Part shown: positions 57,163 to 64,000 of the stretch, one piece after another
Position numbering within the stretch: position 1 is the stretch's first letter
Layout of the letters: the number at the start of each line of letters is the position of its first letter
Origin: Phialophora verrucosa
Taxonomy: Eukaryota; Ascomycota; Eurotiomycetes; Chaetothyriales; Herpotrichiellaceae
Direction: 5' to 3'
Length of the DNA: 64,000 bases
Assembly: GCA_002099365.1 (NCBI GenBank)
Contig: MSED01000004.1
Span: 1,674,001-1,738,000, forward strand
Position numbers and translations under genes: made by a program
Notes under the pieces: generated by a model
Told to the model about the DNA's origin: nothing
What the model saw: only the letters and a program-made list of their open reading frames with translations
The model's database searches: none

Positions 57163-59459
57163 GTGTGCCAACGTGGTCAGGAATGTGTCAATCTTGCGCA
57201 CGGACGGCGGATGGTGTTGGAGGACAGTCCCAGCATTATGCGTGGTGCCTGGGCAACAGGCACATTACAGCTGAGGCCGCTTGCAACAGGCGCTGGGTAC
57301 GCAAACTGAAACCTCGCAGCCTGAGGGTTGAATTATCTTGTTTGTGATGGACTAAAATAGCTGTTTCCAGGGACGCGGATGACGCCAATTTGGGCGGAAC
57401 AACATTGAGCACTAGGCACCCTTGTGGTGATGGGGCCGCCGAGAGTTAGGTAAGCTCTCAGCCACGAAGTACGAGTATTAGTTTCGGACGCCAAACGAAG
57501 CAGCTGAACACGAGATCAGTTTCGCCGCTATTTTTGATATTGATAGTCTCCTAAGGACACCGTGTACCGCATCCTCGCTATACGTTTCTACTCGTACATC
57601 TCCAGCCTTTGGTGCGAAGAGCCGGAAGAGAAACCACAAGATGGTCAAGAATTATGTAGGATAGCACAACCGAAGCAATTTCCTTTTGACCATGTCCACC
57701 TCGAATCCTCAATTGCTCCTCATGGGCACCGAATCTAGTTGGATATGGCTCATGCAACGCTTCCAATGGCTTGTCTCGAGATCGCAGATGGAAGAATAAA
57801 TTGCTGGGAGAAATGGCTCGCAGGCACAGCTAGAGTAATCCAGCTGCCCTAACTGTATCTCACCTCTCCACCCCCTGCGGAACAATAGGTGCTGAGTCTC
57901 CCAGAGCTGTTAAAGCATGGACACTCACGCTCTGTCCATGGCTCCCAATGACCGTGGTGGGCCACGGCAAACCTCCCGGGCACGTAAAAATGCACTTGCC
58001 TATATCTTCTTGTTAGCCATACTTAGAAAGCACTCGGGAAGAGATGAACCAGGCATCATTTGCGAGTCGACTATTGTCCTCTCATTGATCAACTCCTGAC
58101 CAAAGCACTGTAACCGATCTCAACACATATTGTCCAAACAAGCACCTAGTTGCCCAGGGAAAGGGCTCCCTGTCTATTGTGCAAAAGCTGAATGGAAATT
58201 GATCCGGCCCTGATAGTAAATCCTAAACTCAGGACCCAAAGTGCGGTTTGCATACTGGATAATCACGTTTTCTTTGCCAATGTCAACACTATATGCTAAC
58301 TTGATAAGCAGAAGCGGCCTCGTGATAGTTCCGCGTTGTTACCTGCGGCCACCTCTGTACCCGAGAGATGTTGGCGATGAGCCATTTTTGGGTCTTTGGG
58401 GATTTGGGAAGTAGAATACAAACCAGCACCTGGGTGGGAGCGAGTTTCCACGGTGGTTCGAACTGGGTCGAGAAGTTGAATTCGAGTTTTGGCTTCTCTG
58501 TGATCAATGTTAAATTTGTGCGGGTTGATTTGTGTATCTTCCGGCGATGGTACTTTGAGTCCACTTTGCTTCACTGAGAGTCGTCTCCAGATACATGTAG
58601 CTTCATCATCTGCGGTGAACATGATGCGTCTCTCCAGATATCCAGTGTGCGCCTACTCTCGCAGCCGTCGTTGCGCTTTTCGGGTACTCACATTGCGACC
58701 TCCTCATATGCTCTTCTCCTAAAACTGTCAGGTTCAACTCTTTTCGCAGTGTCGATCCCATGACAGCAATTCTGCACAGAATATCTCCCGACATACGCAC
58801 TATGCATTATCTGCGAGTGGCACTGAAGTCGGTGCTCCAGTGCTGAGATTCAAAGAATTCAGTTGACTTCTCATCAGACGTTAAGTGCTCCGGTCCAGCA
58901 AGGGACACTAACCGGCGGACCGCCGATCCTCCACCGAAGTCAGCGGTCGGGATCCACAGGCCGACGCAGACAGACCAATCACAGACAGCGGAACCGAAGC
59001 GATATCTTGTAGCAGCTCTTGGCCGGCGTCACTCGCCCGGAGCTTTCGTGATCATCCCCACGTTCCCCGTCTGATACCACGTTCGAGGATCAACCATGCC
59101 ATGGACGGGAAGGACAAACGCAGCGTCATTCCTGCAACATGGCGCTAGGTCGCCATCTGCCGACAGGGAGAGATAAGGGACTTGGTATTCCTCACCATGG
59201 CCTTTAGCAAAGGGTGAGTCTGAAGTATTTGAAGTTCCCTTGTTGTTCTTCAATGTGTCCCATGTGCTCGTACTTTCCAAGGTTGCACTGAGCGCGAGTG
59301 ACATCAATCTTGCATCAGGCGAGGAGGAAATACGTGATACCATCCTTTGGAATATACGCACACCGCGCAACTTCTGGTGACTGACCTTTTGTGTTCCCGA
59401 ACCACCACGTCTACTCGATCTGAAGGCCGGCATCCAGCTAGATTTGACGTGTCGACAAG
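57163..59459. promoter_or_regulatory. Divergent intergenic region upstream of the MFS transporter
   Basis: About 2.3 kb with the promoters of two divergent genes. It contains a CGGCGG-A-CCGCCG inverted repeat at 58913-58925 and further CGG words nearby (58935-58951). No supported coding exon. Confidence 0.45.
58913..58925. promoter_or_regulatory. Candidate zinc-cluster factor site CGGCGG-N1-CCGCCG
   Basis: Perfect inverted repeat of CGGCGG with a one-base spacer, about 535 nt upstream of the MFS transporter start codon. Inverted CGG triplets are the usual binding code of Zn(II)2Cys6 dimers. Occupancy and the cognate factor are unknown. Confidence 0.4.
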
Positions 59460-61120
59460 ATGGCCGCCAGCACTGACTCCAGTCCGACCCGCAACAACGG
59501 CTCCGTGTCTGTCGTCGACCCGGAGAAGCATCACCATGATGAGGCACCGAACGAGCTCGACGTCGTGACCGCTTCTCAAAAGGACGCCGAATCACTGCCC
59601 GCCATTGACCATGTCGCTGAAAAACGCCTGGTTCGCAAACTTGACCTCTACATCATCCCTCCGACTATGCTTCTGTATCTCGTCTCGTTTCTGGACAGAG
59701 TCAACATTGGCAACGCAAGGCTCTATGGAATGGAAGAAGATCTGGGTCTCCATAGCTCTCAGTACCAGACGGCTGTCAGCTTGTTGTTCGTCACCTACAT
59801 CATCTGCGAGACACCGAGCAACCTGGTCATCAAGCGGTTGAGGCCCAGTCGATGGATTGCTTTCATCACGCTAGCCTGGGGCATCGTGGCCACTCTGACC
59901 GGCGTCGTCCAAAGCTACGGAGGCTTGATCGTTTGTCGCCTGCTCATGGGAGCCCTCGAGGCGGGGTTGTTCCCAGGCATGACCATTTACCTCACCCTGT
60001 TCTACACGAAATTAGAGATAGCACTGCGCGTTGGCTATCTCTTCGTATCCGCGGCCTTGGCTGGGAGCGTAGGTGGGCTGCTGGCGTACGGCATCGGCTT
60101 CATGGACGGCGTCGCGGGTCAATCAGGCTGGAGGTGGATCATGATCATAGAAGGCCTTCCCAGCGTGGTCTTGGGAGTCATTGTCTATTTTTGGCTCGCC
60201 GACGAACCCGAGACAGCATATTATCTTTCCCAAAAAGAAAGAGATCTCATGGTTGTCCGGAAACGGCGGCAGATTGGCCATACCACCTCCAGCGATTTCC
60301 TGCACAAGGAAGATGTGATCAAAGCTCTGAAAGACTGGAAGGTCTGGGCGTTTGCCTTTGGTCAGTTTGGCGTCGACACGATGCTCTACGGCTACTCTAC
60401 CTTCCTCCCAACCATCATCAAGGGGCTCGGCCAGTGGTCGACAGCAGAGACGCAGGCCCTCACGGTGCCGTGCTATGCATTGGGAGCTCTCACTTACCTG
60501 GTCGTTGCTTCGATCTCGGACAGAGTCCAGAAGCGAGCACTCGCGGTGGTTCCTTTCGCTGTGATCAGCATCGTGGGATACGGCATCTTGATTGCCGATG
60601 TGAGCCCTGGTGTTCATTTCTTTGCTTGTTTCCTGGTCGCCATGGGGTTGTACGTCAGCGTGGGTATCCCTTTGGCATGGCTACCATCAAGTAAGTCGCT
60701 TCCTGTCCTTCTTTCTACCGTCTTGGTTAGCGCATTAGCTCACTCATATGTCTAGACAATCCTCGATATGGAAAGAGAACCACTGCCAGTGGTATCCAGC
60801 TCACGATCGGGAATGCGGCGGGAATCATGGCGCCTTTCGTAAGTATTCTGCGGAGATCCCGCTTGGTGGCCTATGGATGGTACTTACAAGACTTCCAGCT
60901 CTACAAAACCGATGAGGCGCCTCGGTTTGTCCGTGGAAATGCAGTATCGCTAGCTATGGTTGCGATGGCTGGACTTATCTACACTGTCATGGGGTTCTAT
61001 TTCTCTGCCCGAAATAAGAACCGTCGAGCCGGGAAAGAGGACTCCAAGATGGCTGGGAGGACGGAAGGAGAGATCGCCGAGATGGGTGATGAGAATCCGA
61101 GGTATATGTTTACGTACTGA
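59460..61120 (+). CDS. MFS transporter, anion:cation symporter type (DAL5/TNA1-like)
   Basis: Plasma-membrane permease of 511 residues, probably for a small organic anion such as allantoate, nicotinate or a vitamin-like acid. Three exons: 59460-60690, 60756-60838 and 60899-61120, with 65- and 60-nt introns (both gtaagt donors). The N-terminal tail is polar. Helix 1 starts at LYIIPPTMLLYLVSFLDRVN, carrying the family's FLDRVNIGNAR signature. Further family marks are FVTYIICETPSNLVIKRLRP, WGIVATLTGVVQSYGGL, LLMGALEAGLFPGMTIYLTL, and WRWIMIIEGLPSVVLGVI followed by LADEPETAYYLS. Exon 2 encodes NNPRYGKRTTASGIQLTIGN, the conserved cytoplasmic loop before the last helices. The short C-terminal tail is charged (KNRRAGKEDSKMAGR). 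The substrate is not predictable from sequence. Family and splicing are firm. Confidence 0.94.
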
Positions 61121-63730
61121 TGGTCCCGAGAGCTGGGCTGGTTTTGTGAATACGTGGCCGAAGTGAACGGATGTAGGGCTTTTTGCAGTCGTCAAGTTCA
61201 CGGAGATGCGCTTGAGTTTCGATGCCGCACCGCCGGCGACCAAATACAAGAGGAAATAGCACTGTCTAAATCGCACACTTCCCGTGGCCTCGACTCAAGC
61301 AGAGGGGACGTTGGCCATGAGGGACCCGACGCTTGCGAAGCTACTAACCCTCCGTCAGCCACACCGACCTGCGGGTGGCCACCGATCCAGTCGACAGGCA
61401 TTGTCTGAGACGCCGAGCACATTGTTGTTATTGAGATCCATCTGAGTCCGAGAACACGACATACCCGCTGTCGGATCCCCGAACTCGCGCGACCGAATAA
61501 CATAAAATCTCACGCTCGGGTCTCGGGTCTGAAAGACGGTGCCATCGAGCCCGGATAAACCCGGTCGCTCAGGCATGCTACACATTTGCCAGCGGCTACC
61601 TCTTTTGCCAGACGCCCGATTAGCATCGCCCTCGCCCTTGTCCAGCACCGCCCAAAGACAGTAGAGAGCAGGCTCTGTCACCGAAAGCTCGCTTGCCTCG
61701 AGCTTTCACAGCGGAGCGTACAGACGCTGCACCGTTCTTTGTGGGCGGTCAGGCGGATTGACGTGTCACACAATCCATCGCCTTGTGTTATTAATGAACT
61801 GGCAGGATTGGTTCGCCTCTGTTGGCTGAGCACAAACATAACCGGTCTAAAATGTTGCACATCAGAATTGATTTGTTGGATACAGGCGCCCAAGTTGTGT
61901 TGTGCTTTGCGTTGGTCCTCCTCAGCCATGCCACGCTTACCGTACCACTCACCAGAGATCTGCCTGATATCTGGCAACAATGCAGTGAGCCAACACAGAG
62001 GAGGGTCCGCTTCAATATCCCCGACAAATCGCAGAGGGGCGATGAACGGGGCGCTCGTGTGGTAATCTGAATCCTTCGACGAGTAAATGCCGCTGTCGTA
62101 TGTCTCTCTTTGTTATGAACTGGGTAGCGTCCCCACCCCCCAAAGGCTCGACCAACGCTTGCATTCTGCGGCATGTGCCACTCACGAGCATATCCCAGCA
62201 CTGGCCGGGGAGAACGGGGAACGAAGAAGGCAAGAGGGGACAGACTTGTCGGGTAGCCACGGACACGAAGTCTGAGGGACTGGATCTCGATTCGCCGTGA
62301 TGAAGACTTGAAGTGACCAAAAGGCACCAAGACGAGCCGCGACCCAGCAGATCAGTTGCTCGAGCGGCGAGTTGAATCACGACTGTGGCGAGGTCTCCCT
62401 TTGTCGCTGTTGTGTGAGGCACAATCCCTGGTGCCTGCGCCTTTGGCCTCCCGTGATTCGCGATCTCTGCGGTGGATTCGGTCGAGAAGTTGGGGCGGTG
62501 GCCAGGCATTGGCTGTGAGGCACCCGTTAGGCCGCGCTCGGCTGTTCTATTTGGATGGTGACTTGCCCCTGATTTGACCAACAAAACCCCCGTGAGCATG
62601 GTCGACACGAGGCACCCGCTTGCAATAGGCAGGATTGCGGTTACCGTTGTTGTGGAGGGCTGAGAAGCAAGCAAACCGAGCCTGCAGGCTGAAAGCGGCC
62701 ACAGCCTTCGATCTCGTAGGGCAGAGACGACGGGCTCAATTTAGCTAGCATCACCATAGTGGGCAGTGGGCGGCAACCTCCACAGAAGTCTCTAGAGGGC
62801 GAGAACAACAAAAGGCGGAGAGATGGCGAGACAATAACAGTGAGGTGACGGCCCGGCTCAATTGACCATTGATCATTGATCAACGACACACTCATCATCA
62901 GATCATCACGCCCAACCCCGTCACTTGGCTCGCAATCTATATTCTCCCAGAAGGATTCTTACTTCATCCATAATTGCTACTTCTGCATTCTCACGTCTCC
63001 AGGACTTCCCGCCAGACTCCTTGGTGTGTCATTAAGCTGGCCGCATAAATCACGCTTTCGGGTCCCGAGCAGCAAAACTGCCGCGTACCTCGCCGCCTCC
63101 GACACACCAGTCCGTTGACAGCTTCTAATTCCACATCATCCGCGCTCCGACCTTCACCCCCCTTCCAACGGTCCAAGAGGGGTACGAGTCCTTGGTGTAC
63201 ACAGTACGAGTCCAGGGCCTGCCCTCCTTTTCACCCCTGCTTCTAGGCCCAAACAAGTAGTGGAGGATCGCTGGGGGTGAGCAGCCAGCAGCAGATCAGT
63301 CAGCAAAGGAGCCGCGGTGCCGAGAGTCCAGGGCGCAAAGGGCACTCGGCTGCTTGGCTAAGCCTCCAGACCTCGCATGCGTTGGTGGAAGGATTTCGCC
63401 TAAATTTGCCCTCTCACCACCCGCCTGAAGCTCGCATTGGGGACTGCAGCGATCCAGACGCCTCCTCGCAAGCTTGCCGAAGTCAAAACGCCAAACAACT
63501 TTCTTCTTCAATCCCCCGGGCCGTTTCGTCCGCTAAAACCAAAGCTATCCTCGAAACTCGTCCCGTCCCCCAAGGGCAAAACGACGCGTCTCCGTTCCCA
63601 CTTCATCCAAACATCTGCACCTTTCCCCATCAATCTTAACCTGCTTGTACATTCTTCACTTCACTGTCACTGTCTCCCACCGACTCGCGAACTCGACTTG
63701 CATTCACTCTTCCTCGTGCGACGCGACACA
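61121..63730. other. 2.6-kb intergenic region, no gene supported
   Basis: Between the MFS stop and the leader of the last gene. Frames up to 220 codons exist (minus strand, 62012-62674), but their translations are low in structure and lack domains. A repeated TTGATCA word sits near 62866-62882. The plus strand becomes pyrimidine-rich after about 63490, consistent with a leader. Confidence 0.4.
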
Positions 63731-63805
63731 ATGTCGCCTGTCGTCTATCCTTACCTTGTCACCAATAGCTACAAAGGGCATGTTCTCTCCCATCTGGTGG
63801 CTTGA
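63731..63805 (+). other. Possible upstream open reading frame in the leader of the last gene
   Basis: A 24-codon frame (MSPVVYPYLV...) starts at an ATG in good context (cacaATGt) and stops 52 nt before the preferred start of the downstream gene. It could be a translated uORF, or a first exon spliced to downstream sequence, although no frame-keeping splice was found. Confidence 0.3.
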
Positions 63806-63857
63806 CACCCTTGCATTGAATATTGTGCTAACGATGCCGTCTGCCAGGGGCCTCTTT

Positions 63858-64000
63858 ATGCGTACGTACAGCCGCAACGTGCGGCGCGCCTGGGATGGCG
63901 AAGACTACCGTCCACCAAAACGCCTTCGCCTCAATGATACGTGGAACGCGACTTCTTCCTCAGCTCCCACAATCAACGAGAACACGCTGCACCCCCTCGA
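63858..64000 (+). CDS. 5' end of a basic, probably nuclear protein, cut by window edge
   Basis: Starting at the ATG at 63858 the frame is open to the window end (47 residues). It begins MRTYSRNVRRAWDGEDYRPP and has a basic cluster PKRLRL that could be a nuclear localisation signal, then a Ser/Thr-rich stretch. The MRTYSR start is reminiscent of fungal Eco1-type cohesin acetyltransferases, but too little is visible to claim this. The long pyrimidine-rich upstream sequence fits a fungal leader. Coding status is likely; identity is open. Confidence 0.45.
   Translation, partial: MRTYSRNVRRAWDGEDYRPPKRLRLNDTWNATSSSAPTINENTLHPL

Noticed and set aside
59852..60694. 280-codon frame on the same strand as the MFS transporter
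   Set aside because: Alternative frame inside the transporter exon, Arg/His-rich and without a domain; the transporter frame is unambiguous.
62012..62674. 220-codon minus-strand frame in the 61-63.7 kb gap
   Set aside because: No domain and unstructured composition; length alone is not enough in GC-rich DNA.
1..64000. Possible secondary-metabolite cluster (P450, SDR, MFS, zinc-cluster regulator all present)
   Set aside because: The four genes are spread over 60 kb among housekeeping genes, and there is no polyketide synthase, NRPS or terpene cyclase.
1..64000. tRNA genes, CRISPR arrays and transposable elements
   Set aside because: Looked for B-box-like GGTTCRANYCC with an upstream A-box, regularly spaced repeats, and transposase or reverse-transcriptase motifs; found none that held up.

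Overview
This window is nuclear DNA from a filamentous ascomycete (Pezizomycotina). Dothideomycetes is my best guess, but the sequence alone does not settle it. The grounds are short introns of about 50-90 nt with GT...AG ends and CTAAC/CTGAC-like branch points, a White Collar-1 photoreceptor, a Zn(II)2Cys6 regulator, a DUF3176 membrane protein, a fungal GCP3/Alp6 and a vacuolar proteinase A. Gene spacing is wide, commonly 1-3.5 kb, and genes lie on both strands with no operon logic. I see no tRNA, rRNA, CRISPR or recognisable transposon.

Layout. 0-10 kb: a cytochrome P450 (minus, cut by the left edge), gamma-tubulin complex GCP3/Alp6 (plus) and a multipass membrane protein of unknown function (minus). 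10-20 kb: RNA polymerase II CTD phosphatase Fcp1 (minus, with two 5' exons rebuilt here), vacuolar aspartic protease Pep2/Pep4 (minus, four exons), a WKF-domain protein (minus) and proteasome alpha-1 (plus, five exons). 20-29.5 kb: a multi-exon gene of unknown function (plus), a 3.5-kb gene-poor island rich in GTAC palindromes and hexanucleotide repeats, an AYR1-type short-chain reductase (minus) and an RPAP1/Rba50-like protein (minus). 30-41 kb: HIR-complex subunit Hpc2 (plus), White Collar-1 (plus, five exons) and a DUF3176 protein (minus). 43-55 kb: a Ras-family GTPase (plus, four exons), a Zn(II)2Cys6 regulator whose zinc cluster lies in two small 5' exons (minus) and a phospholipase D of about 1858 residues (minus). 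55-64 kb: a conserved fungal protein of unknown function (minus), a DAL5/TNA1-type MFS transporter (plus) and the 5' end of a basic, probably nuclear protein (plus, cut by the right edge).

How the genes relate. Most are housekeeping or regulatory. Fcp1, Rba50/RPAP1 and Hpc2 all act around RNA polymerase II and chromatin, but nothing suggests a functional cluster. WC-1 keeps its flavin-binding cysteine, so blue-light sensing is expected. The P450 and the MFS transporter are far apart, with no backbone biosynthetic enzyme between them, so I see no secondary-metabolite cluster. I found no convincing new multi-gene system. The items most worth a second look are a Ras protein lacking a CaaX box, a 28-bp perfect palindrome upstream of the phospholipase D gene, a CGG-type inverted repeat upstream of the transporter, two membrane proteins of similar architecture, and two genes of unknown function whose 5' exons had to be reconstructed.
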